From positions 45,160-109,159 of the forward strand of contig NZ_JAAABN010000012.1 of the NCBI RefSeq assembly GCF_011516765.1: a stretch of DNA of 64,000 bases, given 5' to 3'. The position numbers and the translations under genes were made by a program. The DNA is from Acetobacter sicerae (GTDB taxonomy: Bacteria > Pseudomonadota > Alphaproteobacteria > Acetobacterales > Acetobacteraceae). The notes beneath the pieces were generated by a model. That model saw only the letters and a program-made list of their open reading frames with translations. It ran no database searches and had not been told where the DNA came from. Below, one piece after another: positions 35,470 through 45,350 of this stretch. Each line of letters starts with the position of its first letter. Positions within the stretch are counted from its first letter, which is position 1.

Positions 35470-36468
35470 TTAGCCGAGCGGCGCGGGAAGGCGGAAGGTG
35501 ACGTTCTCTTCCTTCACAGTGCGCTCGTCGATCTGCAGCGTGTAGCGCTTGGCAAGCTCGTTGACCATTTCCTGCACCAGCGCTTCCGGCGCGGAGGCGC
35601 CCGCTGTAATGCCCAGCGTTTTCACGCCTTCCAGCACGGACCAGTCGAGGGCGGCCAGCTTGGGAACGAGCAGGGCGCGCTTGGTGCCGGAGCGCTCGGC
35701 AACCTCACGTAGGCGCTGCGAGTTGGAGGAGTTGGGCGATCCGATGACGATGACCAGATCGCACTCGGGTGCGATGGCCTTCACGGCTTCCTGACGGTTG
35801 GTCGTGGCGTAGCAGATGTCTTCACGCTTCGGTCCCTCGATGAGCGGGAACCGGTCGCGCAGAATGTCCACGATTTCAGCCGTGTCATCGACCGAGAGCG
35901 TCGTCTGGGTGATGAAGGCGAGACGCGTCGGGTCGGCAGGCTGCACCGTCCGGGCTTCTTCCGCGTCGTTGATGAGCGTCACAGCGCCCGGAGGGAGCTG
36001 GCCCATCGTGCCGATCACTTCCGGATGGCCTGCGTGACCGATCATCAGGATGTGGCGGCTGTCCGGTCCGCCATTGGCGTAATGACGCTCGGCTTCACGG
36101 TGGACCTTGGACACCAGCGGGCAGGTCGCATCAAGATAAAGCAGGTTGCGGCGCACGGCTTCGGCCGGAACGGTCTTGGGAACGCCGTGAGCGGAAAAGA
36201 CCACATGGCCGTCGGCGGGAACCTCATCGAGTTCCTCGACGAAGATCGCGCCTTTTTCCTCAAGCTCCTCAACCACGGTCCGGTTATGGACGATTTCGTG
36301 ACGCACATAGACCGGAGCGCCATAAGCGCGGATGGCTTCCTCCACCACGCGGATCGCGCGGTCGACGCCGGCGCAGAAACCGCGGGGACCGGCCAGAAGC
36401 ACTTTCAGGGCGCGTGTCTGGTCCTGCGTTTCGACAGGTTTCAGGGAGAGAGTGGACTGGTCGGGCAT
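35470..36468 (-). CDS. ispH: 4-hydroxy-3-methylbut-2-enyl diphosphate reductase (IspH/LytB)
   Basis: A 332-residue iron-sulfur enzyme for the last step of the MEP isoprenoid pathway, giving IPP and DMAPP. The start at 36468 is favoured by GGGGAA upstream; an ATG 10 codons earlier is in frame. The cluster cysteines lie in [24 protein letters not shown] and [11 protein letters not shown]. Conserved [24 protein letters not shown] and [11 protein letters not shown] are also present. Isoprenoid supply also feeds hopanoids, whose methylase gene hpnR is in this window. Confidence 0.96.
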   Translation of the reverse strand: MPDQSTLSLKPVETQDQTRALKVLLAGPRGFCAGVDRAIRVVEEAIRAYGAPVYVRHEIVHNRTVVEELEEKGAIFVEELDEVPADGHVVFSAHGVPKTVPAEAVRRNLLYLDATCPLVSKVHREAERHYANGGPDSRHILMIGHAGHPEVIGTMGQLPPGAVTLINDAEEARTVQPADPTRLAFITQTTLSVDDTAEIVDILRDRFPLIEGPKREDICYATTNRQEAVKAIAPECDLVIVIGSPNSSNSQRLREVAERSGTKRALLVPKLAALDWSVLEGVKTLGITAGASAPEALVQEMVNELAKRYTLQIDERTVKEENVTFRLPAPLG

Positions 36469-36886
36469 GGTGTTCCCCAAACATTCGGCGGGCGACATTA
36501 CGGGGCGACCGGCAGAAGCACCGGCTGGCCACAGGATCTGTTTTGCCCCGCCCTACGCAAGACGGGCGGATCGCGCAAGCCGTATCGTGATAAAGAGCTA
36601 TCCTGCTCTTATGACACAAAACAGGCCGTTTGCCCCATATCTCATGTGACTGTTTATTTTTTTGTGCATGATTTCAGGCAGCCCCGGTTTTCGTGGACGC
36701 ATTTCTGGTCGATACTCGCGCAGTGATCTGTGTCCGCTGCATGACGCCTCCGTGTGAGGGGAAATGTGGCGTCAGGTCGTGTAACCTGTCAGTCTGGATT
36801 GTCGCATGGCCCGGTCTCCGCTTGTGTTTCTGCATTCTCTCCGCTCGTTCGCGGTGCGTGATCATCTATCGAGTCGCGTGTGGTTC
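36469..36886. other. 418-base divergent intergenic region
   Basis: It separates ispH (minus) from a lipoprotein gene (plus) and must contain both promoters. If the lipoprotein began at an in-frame ATG at 36806 the gap would be shorter. No clear dyad, small RNA or further gene was seen. Confidence 0.5.
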
Positions 36887-37435
36887 ATGAAATGGGGCGT
36901 CACGGGACTTGCTGCGCTGATGCTGCCTCTGGCGCTGACCGGTTGCACGGAGACTGATGACAATGTCTTCGCTCCAAGCTGCCCGGAGATGCATATCCCC
37001 TCGGAAGTGGCGGATTATTATAATTACTCCGCCAAGGGGCCTTCATTCGATCATCTGGTGACGCATGCGAGTCTCAGCAGTCTGAGCGGCGATTGCATGG
37101 CGAGCGGACGCAAGAATCTGAGAACCCGGCTGGGCGTGCACATGGTGGTCCGCAAGGGGCCGGCTGCTCCCGGAGAGACGATTACACTGCCGTGGTTTGT
37201 CGCTGTGGTGCATAATGACAAGATTGTCGGAAAACACGTTTTCGAGCAGAAAGTCACGTTTCCAGCCGGACAGGATGCTGTTGCGGTCGATACGCGTCTT
37301 GTGACCGTTGATCTGCCGATCAAGCCGACCACGCTCGACAACAATTACCGTTTTGAGGTCGGATTCCAGCTCAACCATACGCAGGTTGCCTACAACCGTG
37401 AGCATGGGGTGACAGCTTCTTTTGTATCGAAGTGA
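36887..37435 (+). CDS. Hypothetical lipoprotein
   Basis: A 182-residue lipoprotein from the start at 36887, which gives a typical signal (MKWGVTGLAALMLPLALTGC) with lipobox LTGC and lipidated Cys20. A longer form from 36806 adds 27 residues and has no better ribosome site. The mature part is soluble, with a beta-rich pattern: RLGVHMVVRKGPAAPGETI, PWFVAVVHNDKIVGKHVF, and NNYRFEVGFQLNHTQVAYN near the end. I recognise no named family. Presumably it is anchored in the periplasmic face of the outer or inner membrane. Confidence 0.75.
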   Translation: MKWGVTGLAALMLPLALTGCTETDDNVFAPSCPEMHIPSEVADYYNYSAKGPSFDHLVTHASLSSLSGDCMASGRKNLRTRLGVHMVVRKGPAAPGETITLPWFVAVVHNDKIVGKHVFEQKVTFPAGQDAVAVDTRLVTVDLPIKPTTLDNNYRFEVGFQLNHTQVAYNREHGVTASFVSK

Positions 37436-37694
37436 GTTGAACGGCTCTTTTTCGGGGCATGGCTTTGCTCCGGAGTGGGAAAACCGTGCCTTGCCCCGTT
37501 GCCGCATTGCGGGAAGAAAGCTAACCAAGTCAAAAGGCCTTGTCCGGCCTCAGTAAGATGTCGGGCAGTCAAACTGTGATGATGGCCAGCAGCAATAATG
37601 GAGTGTCTCTCGCGTGCGTGAACGTCCCGTAAGCTTTCGTTCTGTTTCGTGCGGCGAGACGCCTGTTGTGAGGGGCGCTGGTCGGAAGGTAGCG

Positions 37695-39152
37695 GTGGCC
37701 CGGCGCATCGGCCTCCTGCTGGCCATGACCGGCATGATGTCCGGCTGTTCGTGGATATTCGGGACACCGTCCCAGAGCGAGGCTGACGAACATCCGGTTC
37801 TCTCCCTGTATGGCGCCGGGTCGAAGATGCTGACGGGGTATGTGGGCAATGTCGTCGCTGACGAGCCGCATGCCGCTCTGGCCGCGATGACCGTCCTGCA
37901 GCGGGGCGGAAACGCGGCCGATGCCGCATCCGCTCTCGGTCTGGCGTTGTCGGTGACACTGCCTTCCCGTGCCTCTCTCGGCTCTGGCGGCGCTTGTGTG
38001 GCCTGGCGTCCCGAGGATCGTGGCCCTGGCCGTGCTTTTCTGTTCATGCCGACGGGCGATGCGCCGGCTGATCCTGTGTCGGGCGTTAGGAACCGCGTCG
38101 ACAGGCCTGCCTCGATCCCCATGCTCGCACGTGGTCTCTTCCTGATGCAGTTGCGTTACGGCAGCGTTGATTTTGCCGAGACGACACAGCCGGCCATCAC
38201 GCTGGCCCGAAACGGTATCGAAGTGGGTTCACAGCTGGCGGCTGATCTGGCCGTAGTGCAGGCGCCGCTTCTGGCGGATGAGGGCGCGCGTCGTATTTTC
38301 GGACGCTCTGACGGCACCGTGCTGAAGGCTGGAGACATCTTCACCCAGCGTTATTTGACCGGCACTCTTGAGCGCATACGGTCGGCCGGTTCGGGTGATC
38401 TTTATACTGGTGCGCTGGCTCAGGTTCTGGTGGCGTCGAATGAGACAACCGGCGGAGGTCTGACTATGGTCGGGCTGCGAGGGGCTGTTCCGATCGAAAC
38501 GACGCCTCTGACCGCGACCATCGGCAATGTGAAGGTATCCTTTGTGCCGCCTACTGCAGACGGAGGCTATGGTATGGCCGCCGCCTGGAAAGCGGTTGAA
38601 AACGGCCAGACTGCTGGAGATACCGGAGCCCGGGCCGTCGCAGGCTGGCGTGCAGCAGAAGGCCGCGCTTCCATTTCTACTCTGACCGCTCGTGCGCAGG
38701 CGCTGCTTGATTCCGGCAAAATGCCGGGAGGAAGCAGCCTGCCGAACCTGCCGGCTTCGACGTCTTTTGCTGTGGTGGACAGAAAGGGTGAAGCTGTCGC
38801 CTGTGCTGTTTCGATGAACAATCTGTTTGGCACCGGGCGTGTCGCAGGCTCAACCGGTATCGTGCTGGGAGCGTCTGCCGCCCATCGTCCCCGTCCGATC
38901 CTGCCTGCCGGAATTGCGCATCAGGAAGGGGAGTTTCTGGCAGCGGCGACAGCATCCGGGCAGGCGGATGCGGCTGACGCTGCTGGCGCCGCGTTGTCCG
39001 GCGCTCTGGCCGGAGACATCAAGGCGGCCACAGCTAACGGTCGCGCCAATGCGATTTCATGCCGCAACGGATTGCCGGGTGGCAGTAATCACTGCTTCGG
39101 CTGGGTTGACCCGCGTGGCAGTGGGTATGCAACGGGTTCTGACCGAAACTGA
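37695..39152 (+). CDS. Gamma-glutamyltransferase-like lipoprotein, diverged
   Basis: A 485-residue protein from GTG at 37695 (GGAAGG just upstream). The lipobox is in TGMMSGCSW. An earlier GTG at 37614 is possible. The body resembles gamma-glutamyltransferase: HAALAAMTVLQRGGNAADAA, the SLGSGGACVAWR strand, RPASIPMLARGLFLMQLRYG, then STSFAVVDRKGEAVACAVSM with FGTGRVAGSTGIVL. The catalytic Thr that starts the small subunit is replaced by Ser (STSF instead of TTHY). The MDDF and SPGG motifs that bind substrate are missing, and the C-terminal part is about 60 residues short. Activity and self-cleavage are doubtful; it may have a structural or binding role. Confidence 0.78.
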   Translation: MARRIGLLLAMTGMMSGCSWIFGTPSQSEADEHPVLSLYGAGSKMLTGYVGNVVADEPHAALAAMTVLQRGGNAADAASALGLALSVTLPSRASLGSGGACVAWRPEDRGPGRAFLFMPTGDAPADPVSGVRNRVDRPASIPMLARGLFLMQLRYGSVDFAETTQPAITLARNGIEVGSQLAADLAVVQAPLLADEGARRIFGRSDGTVLKAGDIFTQRYLTGTLERIRSAGSGDLYTGALAQVLVASNETTGGGLTMVGLRGAVPIETTPLTATIGNVKVSFVPPTADGGYGMAAAWKAVENGQTAGDTGARAVAGWRAAEGRASISTLTARAQALLDSGKMPGGSSLPNLPASTSFAVVDRKGEAVACAVSMNNLFGTGRVAGSTGIVLGASAAHRPRPILPAGIAHQEGEFLAAATASGQADAADAAGAALSGALAGDIKAATANGRANAISCRNGLPGGSNHCFGWVDPRGSGYATGSDRN

Positions 39153-39185
39153 GGTTGATGGGCCGGTAGAGGGCAGACTTGCGGG

Positions 39186-39242
39186 ACCATTTCCACGGAG
39201 TGCAGAAGCTTGATTGTGGAAATGGTTGCAGGGGCTTTTTTG
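39186..39242 (+). terminator. Terminator after the GGT-like gene
   Basis: ACCATTTCCAC (39186-39196) and GTGGAAATGGT (39216-39226) are perfect reverse complements, with a T-run at 39236-39241. Confidence 0.65.
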
Positions 39243-39700
39243 TAAGACGCTCGTTTTGCAAACAGGAGGGAAGACAGGATTCTGCCTTTTCATCCCTTTA
39301 TTTAACCAATTGGGATCAAAGGGACCGCGTTCCTTTGTGGGATCCGGAGCAAAACCTTGGAAAATCATCCTGCAAAGTATTCAGGGGTCTTTTGAAACTC
39401 TCTTGAAGCAGTTTAACTTTTGCAAAAAAGAAACGGCACTTAGTTGATCCTGCTGTTCGGTGGATTTGAATATTCTGACTGCTGCTGAGAGCCTGCGACT
39501 GCCAGCACGCCATCTGTAGCCCAGAAATGTTTGAAGCAGAATCTTTGGTTTCGAATGAAACCTGACGGACGATTTTTCCAAAAAGCTGGTATTTCTTGGG
39601 CGCTGACGGTGGTCTGTGCTCAATACCCGAAGTAAACAGGCCCCTGTCCGTTCATCGGATTGATATGTTTATTCCGAAAGCTCAGGACGCATTACCCAAC

Positions 39701-39728
39701 AAAAAACGCGGCCTGTTAAGACCGCGTT
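39701..39728 (-). terminator. Terminator of glnA
   Basis: Read on the minus strand, AACGCGG and CCGCGTT form a seven-bp stem around a ten-base loop, followed by TTTT. It lies 30 bases after the glnA stop. Confidence 0.8.
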
Positions 39729-39757
39729 CCTTGAAAGTCTAACTCTGTCTGAAAGGA

Positions 39758-41203
39758 TCAGACGGAGTAGTACATTTCGAACTCAACCGGGTGCGGGGTG
39801 TGCTCGAAGCGATACACGTCTTTCCACTTCAGCTCGATGTAGCTCTCGATCTGGTCTTTCGTGAAGACGCCGCCTGCAAGCAGGAACTCGTAGTCAGCTT
39901 CCAGAGACTGAAGGGCTTCACGCAGCGAACCGGCAACCGTCGGGATCTGCTTCAGCTCTTCCGGTGGCAGGTCATACAGATCCTTGTCCATGGCGTCGCC
40001 CGGGTGGATCTTGTTCTTGATGCCGTCCAGACCAGCCATCAGCATGGCGGAGAACGCCAGATAAGGGTTGGCGGTCGGATCCGGGAAGCGAACCTCGACG
40101 CGCTTTGCCTTCGGGCTCGTCGCATACGGGATACGGCAGGAAGCGGAACGGTTGCGGGCAGAGTAAGCCAGCAGAACCGGAGCTTCAAAGCCAGGGATCA
40201 GACGCTTGTAGGAGTTGGTGGACGGATTGGTGAACGCGTTCAGCGCCTTGGCGTGCTTGATGATGCCGCCGATGTAGTAGAGCGCCGTGTCGGACAGATC
40301 AGCATAACCGTTGCCAGCGAAGGTCGGCTTGCCGGCTTTCCAGATCGACTGGTGAACGTGCATGCCCGAGCCGTTGTCGCCATAGATCGGCTTCGGCATG
40401 AAGGTTGCCGTCTTGCCGTAGGAAACAGCGACGTTGTGGATGCAGTATTTGTAGATCTGCATGAAGTCGGCCGAGCGGACCAGCGTGTCGAACTTCGTGC
40501 CGAGCTCGTGCTGGGACTGTGCGACTTCGTGGTGATGCTTTTCGATCGGCAGGCCCATCTCGCCCATCGTCGTCAGCATTTCAGCGCGGAGATCGTTCTC
40601 GCTGTCGACAGGAGCGCAGGGGAAGTAACCACCCTTCACGCCCGGACGATGGCCGAGGTTGCCCTCGGGGTATTCCTTCAGGGAAGCGCCGGGACCTTCG
40701 ATGCTGTCGAGCTGATACTTGCCGTAGTTCGGGCCTGTGCCGAACTGGACGTTGTCGAAGATGAAGAATTCAGCTTCCGGACCGAAAAAGGCCGTGTCGC
40801 CCAGACCGGTGGACTGCAGGTACTGCTCGGCGCGCTTGGCGGTGGAGCGTGGGTCACGGTTGTAGAGCTGGCCTGTCGCCGGATCGACGATGTCGCAGAT
40901 CAGGATCAGCTGCGGCTTTGCGGAGAACGGGTCCATGACGGCTGTCGTCGGGTCGGGCAGCAGGACCATGTCGCTCTCATTGATGGCTTTCCAGCCGCCG
41001 ATGGAGGAACCGTCAAACATGAAACCTTCTGTGAAGGTGTCTTCTTCGATCGTCGTAATATACTGCGTGGTGTGATGCCACGTTCCGCGAGGATCGGTGA
41101 AGCGCAAGTCGACCAGCTCGACGGAGTTTTCGTTAATGAGCTCAAAAACCCGGGCTACTGCTTCCGACGACGCTTTGGTCGAACCGGTTTCTTTTTTCGC
41201 CAT
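39758..41203 (-). CDS. glnA: Glutamine synthetase type I
   Basis: A 481-residue GSI enzyme making glutamine from glutamate, ammonia and ATP. The start at 41203 follows AGAGG; a 45-codon upstream extension lies in the glnB-glnA spacer and is rejected. Motifs: [23 protein letters not shown] (about 66-74), [14 protein letters not shown]-like [12 protein letters not shown], and the ATP site [13 protein letters not shown]. The adenylylation Tyr is in [11 protein letters not shown], so control by GlnE is expected. It lies 161 bases downstream of glnB on the same strand, the usual PII-GS operon of alphaproteobacteria. It assimilates the ammonia that the guanidine operon would release. Confidence 0.97.
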   Translation of the reverse strand: MAKKETGSTKASSEAVARVFELINENSVELVDLRFTDPRGTWHHTTQYITTIEEDTFTEGFMFDGSSIGGWKAINESDMVLLPDPTTAVMDPFSAKPQLILICDIVDPATGQLYNRDPRSTAKRAEQYLQSTGLGDTAFFGPEAEFFIFDNVQFGTGPNYGKYQLDSIEGPGASLKEYPEGNLGHRPGVKGGYFPCAPVDSENDLRAEMLTTMGEMGLPIEKHHHEVAQSQHELGTKFDTLVRSADFMQIYKYCIHNVAVSYGKTATFMPKPIYGDNGSGMHVHQSIWKAGKPTFAGNGYADLSDTALYYIGGIIKHAKALNAFTNPSTNSYKRLIPGFEAPVLLAYSARNRSASCRIPYATSPKAKRVEVRFPDPTANPYLAFSAMLMAGLDGIKNKIHPGDAMDKDLYDLPPEELKQIPTVAGSLREALQSLEADYEFLLAGGVFTKDQIESYIELKWKDVYRFEHTPHPVEFEMYYSV

Positions 41204-41364
41204 TAGTGCCTCTACCTGCCTGTTAGCGCCGCCATCGCGGCCTTCAGATTTGCGGTTCGCCGTTCCATCCTGAGAAGGGTCGATCGATACCGCACCGAAA
41301 CTTTTTTGTCCTATGCCGGACATCCTAGCAAGACGCAAAAATCATCCAGCCTGCGGATTGTCCG

Positions 41365-41742
<378 letters not shown>

Positions 41743-41926
41743 CTAGCATGCGAACGGCAGCGATTGAACTGCGGTTCAGGCAGAACAGTTGCACGGGTTT
41801 GTCTTGCGGGCAATCGGGTTGACACCGAAATAATCCTGTCATCCGGGCGGTAGCCGCCGATTGTTGACGGAGACCTGAACGCAGGGCTTATTTCCAGTCC
41901 CTCCCGCTCTCAGCGCAGTGGAGCGG

Positions 41927-43159
41927 ATGTCGCAGAGAACGCCTCCTTCTTTTCATCAGTCAGGCCCGGGGGTCACCGTGAAGCCATTGAACCATCAGTT
42001 GACGCAGTTGCCGACGACCATCTTCACGGTCATGTCCGCATTGGCCTCAGAACATGGCGCTATCAATCTGGGGCAGGGATTCCCTGATACGGAAGGACCG
42101 GCCCATCTGACTGAAGTTGCGGCGCAGGCGCTTCTGGACGGTCGCAACCAGTATGCGCCTCTGACGGGCCTGCCGGAGTTGCGCGAGGCGGTCGCGCGGT
42201 CGAACGTACGCTTTTATGGATTGCAGATCGATCCGGCGCGTGAAGTGATCGTGACGTCCGGCGCGACAGAGGGGCTGGCTTCATCACTCGCAGCCCTGCT
42301 GAATCCCGGCGATGAGGTGGTGGTCATTGAGCCAGCTTATGACACCTATCTCCCCATGATCCGGCTTCTGGGCGCTATCCCGAAGCTGGTGCGCCTGACG
42401 CCGCCGGAATGGTCACTGCCCCGCGATGAACTGGCAGCCGCCTTCGGACCGAACACCAAGGCGATCATTCTGAACTCGCCGATGAATCCTGTAGGGAAGG
42501 TCTTTTCTGAGGATGAGTTGCAGTTCATCGCGGGGCTGGTCGCCCGGCATGATGTGTATGCGCTGTGTGATGAGGTGTACGAACATCTGACCTTCGGGGC
42601 GCGCCATATTCCGCTGATGACCCTGCCGGGAATGCGTGAACGCTGCATCCGCATCGGCAGCGCCGGAAAAAGCTTTTCAATGACGGGCTGGAAGGTCGGA
42701 TACATTACCGCGCCCGTTGCTCTGGCGACCGTCATTGCCAGGGCCCATCAGAATCTCGCCTTTTCCACGGCTCCGAATCTGCAACGCGCCGTGGCTGTCG
42801 GGCTGGATCAGGATGCCGCCTACTTTGAGACGCTGGCGTCCGAGATGCAGCTGCGGCGGGATATTCTGGCGTCTGGTCTCAGGGAGATGGGTTTTTCCGT
42901 GCTTCCCTGTGACGGAACCTATTTTCTGACCGCAGATATTCGTGGGGTCGGGGAACTGATGACAGGAGCCGAGACCGATCTGGAATGGAGTCGGCGTATG
43001 ACGGTTGAGGCCGGGGTGACGGTCATTCCTGTTTCGGCGTTCTATGACGGAGCCTTGCCGGGCGCTCCTTCCCATCTGGTGCGGTTTGCATTCTGCAAGA
43101 AGCCCATCATTCTGGAGCAGGCGCTCACGCGTTTGCGGGATCGCATCGGGCGGGGATAG
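41927..43159 (+). CDS. Class I/II aminotransferase (YbdL/kynurenine aminotransferase-like)
   Basis: A 410-residue PLP enzyme. The ATG at 41927 follows GGAG closely; a GTG nine bases upstream is an alternative. The fold type I marks are NLGQGFPDTEGP, NQYAPLTGLPELREAV, TSGATEGLASSLAAL, NSPMNPVGKVF, ALCDEVYEHL and the Schiff-base Lys in GSAGKSFSMTGWKVGY. The wording is close to the methionine/kynurenine aminotransferase group, which transfers amino groups from Met, aromatic amino acids or glutamine to 2-oxo acids. It is divergent from glnB with a 223-base gap. Confidence 0.9.
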   Translation: MSQRTPPSFHQSGPGVTVKPLNHQLTQLPTTIFTVMSALASEHGAINLGQGFPDTEGPAHLTEVAAQALLDGRNQYAPLTGLPELREAVARSNVRFYGLQIDPAREVIVTSGATEGLASSLAALLNPGDEVVVIEPAYDTYLPMIRLLGAIPKLVRLTPPEWSLPRDELAAAFGPNTKAIILNSPMNPVGKVFSEDELQFIAGLVARHDVYALCDEVYEHLTFGARHIPLMTLPGMRERCIRIGSAGKSFSMTGWKVGYITAPVALATVIARAHQNLAFSTAPNLQRAVAVGLDQDAAYFETLASEMQLRRDILASGLREMGFSVLPCDGTYFLTADIRGVGELMTGAETDLEWSRRMTVEAGVTVIPVSAFYDGALPGAPSHLVRFAFCKKPIILEQALTRLRDRIGRG

Positions 43160-43177
43160 AAAATAGCAAATTTTCTA

Positions 43178-43207
43178 TTGACGGGGTGCCTCGCAATTCT
43201 CTATTAG
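43178..43207 (+). promoter_or_regulatory. Promoter of tRNA-His
   Basis: TTGACG (43178-43183) and TATTAG (43202-43207) are spaced by 18 bases and lie 15 bases before the tRNA. An AT-rich hairpin (TAGAAAAT / ATTTTCTA, 43157-43177) between the aminotransferase stop and the -35 box may end the upstream transcript. Confidence 0.55.
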
Positions 43208-43221
43208 CAGGCCCGCTGTGT

Positions 43222-43298
43222 GGCGGACGTAGCTCAGTTGGTAGAGCGCCGGTTTGTGGTACCGGTTGTCGCGGGTTCAATCCCCGTCGTTCGCCCCA
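43222..43298 (+). tRNA. tRNA-His (anticodon GTG)
   Basis: A full cloverleaf: acceptor GCGGACG with CGTTCGC (one G-T pair), D-arm GCTCAGTTGGTAGAGC, anticodon stem CCGGT/ACCGG around loop TTGTGGT (anticodon GTG), T-arm GCGGG TTCAATC CCCGT. The base before the acceptor is G (43222) and faces C at the discriminator position, the extra G-1:C73 pair that identifies tRNA-His. The CCA end is encoded (43296-43298). Confidence 0.97.
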
Positions 43299-43462
43299 GC
43301 AATGAAAATCCCTGAAAACTGATATGTTTCCGATCTCAGCCTTTTGGCTGTGTCGCTGTGCATCATCTGTCCGGAGAGATGCGACGCTTCACGCCTCTCC
43401 TTCGCTCGAAACCCCGCCAAAAACCTGCTATACGCACAGCCTTCTGTTTCGTGGAGGCCTAA

Positions 43463-45313
43463 TTGAAGGATCACTTCCCGACTTCCTTCGATATGGCGGA
43501 AGAAGCTTCCTATGATGAACTGAAGGCTTTGCTGGCCCAGAAGCCCGGTGATCCGCTTCTGCTGCATGGAATTGCGAAAGCGGCCTTCACGCAGGGACGG
43601 TTCGATCAGGCCGTCGGCTATGCGGGGCTGGCTATCAGAGCTGATCCCCGCGCTGAATTTCACGTCACCCTCGGGCTGGCGCTTCTCCGATTAGGCCATG
43701 TCGAAGCCGCCCAAGGCGCACTCAGGGTCGCCGTGCTGACGGACCCGAGCAATCCCTCCGCACAACTGGCGCTGTCTGAAGCCTGCGAGATGGCCGGACA
43801 GCTTGTCGAGGCAGAAGCGGCGCTCCGTATGGCGCTGGATCTACGGCCTCTGGAAGCGGGCTATCCGCTGGTTCTGTCGCAGTTTCTGGCGCGACATGGT
43901 CATTTCGCCGAGGCGCTCACCATGGCGCGGCGCGCCACACGACTGGCAGCCGCCGATGACGTCACGACACGGCAACACGAAGCAACCCTGCTCAATGCAT
44001 CAGGCGATCATGCTGGAGCTGAAACGCGGTTTGCGGAAATCTGTAACCTTCGTCCCAACGATCCGGCTGCATGGGCCAATCATGGAGCCATGCTGTTTGA
44101 ACTCGGTCGTCTGGATGACGCATGCGCCGCACTGGAAGAGGCAACGGTGCTCGGTCTGCCCACAGCCGAGACACTGACCAACCTCGGGCTTGTGCATATT
44201 GCGCTTGGTCATCTTGTAGAGGCAGAAAAAGATTTTTCCAAAGCGATTGCGCTAGGACCCGGTGACCTCCGCGTTATGCTCAATCAGGCGACGCTGCTGA
44301 ATGATCTGGGGCGTCGGGAAGAAGCGGCGACCCTCTTCCGGCAGGTCATGAAAAACGCTGCGGGAACAGTGGATGCGACAAGAGCGCGTTTCAATCTTGC
44401 TACTGTGGAGCTTGCAGAAGGCCGTTTCCCTGAAGGCTGGCAGGATTTCGAAGCACGGCGTCTGCTGCTTCAGCCTCTTCCCCGGCCGGATCTCCCCGAC
44501 TGGGATGGCAGTCCATCAGAAAAACCGGTCATGCTGTGCGGTGAGCAGGGATTGGGCGATTACATTCAGTTCCTGCGTTTTGTGCCGGTGGCGGCAGAGC
44601 GCGCGCCCATCTATCTGCTGGCGCCGGACAGTCTGGCAGCACTGGTCGAGCAGTCTCTGACGCTTCCCGTCTGGAAGCGGATTTATGAAGGCGGCAGGCT
44701 GAAACTCATCACCTCGGCCAGTGACAAAACCGTGGTGGCGAAAGCCTCTCTTCTAAGTTTGCCCTGTCTTCTGAACGTGGGGCGACCGTCGGAAACAGCG
44801 CCCTATCTCTGTGCTGCACAGTCGCGCGTTTCGCAGGACAGACAGCGGCCACGCATCGGACTGTGCTGGTCGGGTAATCCCGGCTACCGCTTCGATCGAC
44901 GACGCTCGATTGCGTCGGACCTGCTTGAGCCGCTTCTGGAAATTGAGGGTGTGCAGTGGGTTTCTCTGAACAGAGGTCCGGCTCCCTCAGGCTTTGAACT
45001 CCTGCCGGAAGACGGCGATATGGCTGCGACCGCCGCCAGAATCAGCACACTTGATCTGGTGATTTCCGTCGATACCGCCATCGCTCATCTCGCGGGCGCG
45101 ATGGGTGCGCCGCTGTGGCTCCTGAACCGGTTCGGCGGCGACTGGCGCTGGGCGGGGGGTAACTGGGACCGGCAGACAGGCCGCCATCTCTGGTATCCAC
45201 AGGCGCGGCTGTTTGCTCAGGAAACGGCGGACAGACCGGACATCGCCTGGCGGGAACCGATCGCCAGAGTGGCGGAAGCTCTGCGATCCTTCATCGCCAG
45301 TCGTACGCCATAA
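43463..45313 (+). CDS. TPR protein with C-terminal glycosyltransferase-9-like domain
   Basis: A 616-residue protein starting at TTG 43463, the only start with a good ribosome site (GGAGG, five bases before). Residues about 15-290 form seven or so tetratricopeptide repeats (LAIRADPRAEFHVTLGLALL, LFELGRLDDACAALEEA, LGPGDLRVMLNQATLLNDLG). The C-terminal part (about 350-590) resembles heptosyltransferase/GT9: CGEQGLGDYIQFLRFV, PRIGLCWSGNP, LDLVISVDTAIAHLAGAMG. Such fusions modify cell-surface glycans or glycosylate proteins recognised by the TPRs. Cytoplasmic, no signal peptide. It converges on mazG. Confidence 0.88.
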   Translation: MKDHFPTSFDMAEEASYDELKALLAQKPGDPLLLHGIAKAAFTQGRFDQAVGYAGLAIRADPRAEFHVTLGLALLRLGHVEAAQGALRVAVLTDPSNPSAQLALSEACEMAGQLVEAEAALRMALDLRPLEAGYPLVLSQFLARHGHFAEALTMARRATRLAAADDVTTRQHEATLLNASGDHAGAETRFAEICNLRPNDPAAWANHGAMLFELGRLDDACAALEEATVLGLPTAETLTNLGLVHIALGHLVEAEKDFSKAIALGPGDLRVMLNQATLLNDLGRREEAATLFRQVMKNAAGTVDATRARFNLATVELAEGRFPEGWQDFEARRLLLQPLPRPDLPDWDGSPSEKPVMLCGEQGLGDYIQFLRFVPVAAERAPIYLLAPDSLAALVEQSLTLPVWKRIYEGGRLKLITSASDKTVVAKASLLSLPCLLNVGRPSETAPYLCAAQSRVSQDRQRPRIGLCWSGNPGYRFDRRRSIASDLLEPLLEIEGVQWVSLNRGPAPSGFELLPEDGDMAATAARISTLDLVISVDTAIAHLAGAMGAPLWLLNRFGGDWRWAGGNWDRQTGRHLWYPQARLFAQETADRPDIAWREPIARVAEALRSFIASRTP

Positions 45314-45319
45314 TTATTC

Positions 45320-45350
45320 GGAAAATCCGGTGAGGTGTCAGGATTTTTCC
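45320..45350. terminator. Possible bidirectional terminator
   Basis: GGAAAATCC (45320-45328) and GGATTTTTCC (45341-45350) pair with one bulged T between the convergent TPR and mazG genes. The right arm overlaps the last mazG codons. Confidence 0.4.

Larger units (their letters stand above)
39153..39757. other. 605-base intergenic region between convergent genes
   Basis: It contains a perfect 11-bp hairpin at 39186-39226 followed by CTTTTTTG, which ends the GGT-like transcript, and the glnA terminator at 39701-39728. The 400 bases between them are AT-rich, with runs such as TTTTGCAAAAAAG and TTTTTCCAAAAAG, and have no supported gene on either strand. Confidence 0.6.

Noticed and set aside
37614..37694. 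Longer N-terminus for the GGT-like lipoprotein from GTG 37614
   Set aside because: It would place 27 polar residues before the lipoprotein signal and has no clear ribosome site; kept only as an alternative.
39791..41206. 471-codon plus-strand frame antisense to glnA
   Set aside because: Shadow of the highly conserved glutamine synthetase gene.
41204..41364. Sigma-54-like promoter before glnA (TGGATGATTTTTGC on the minus strand)
   Set aside because: The GG and GC elements are one base too close for a -24/-12 promoter and the CAC part is missing.
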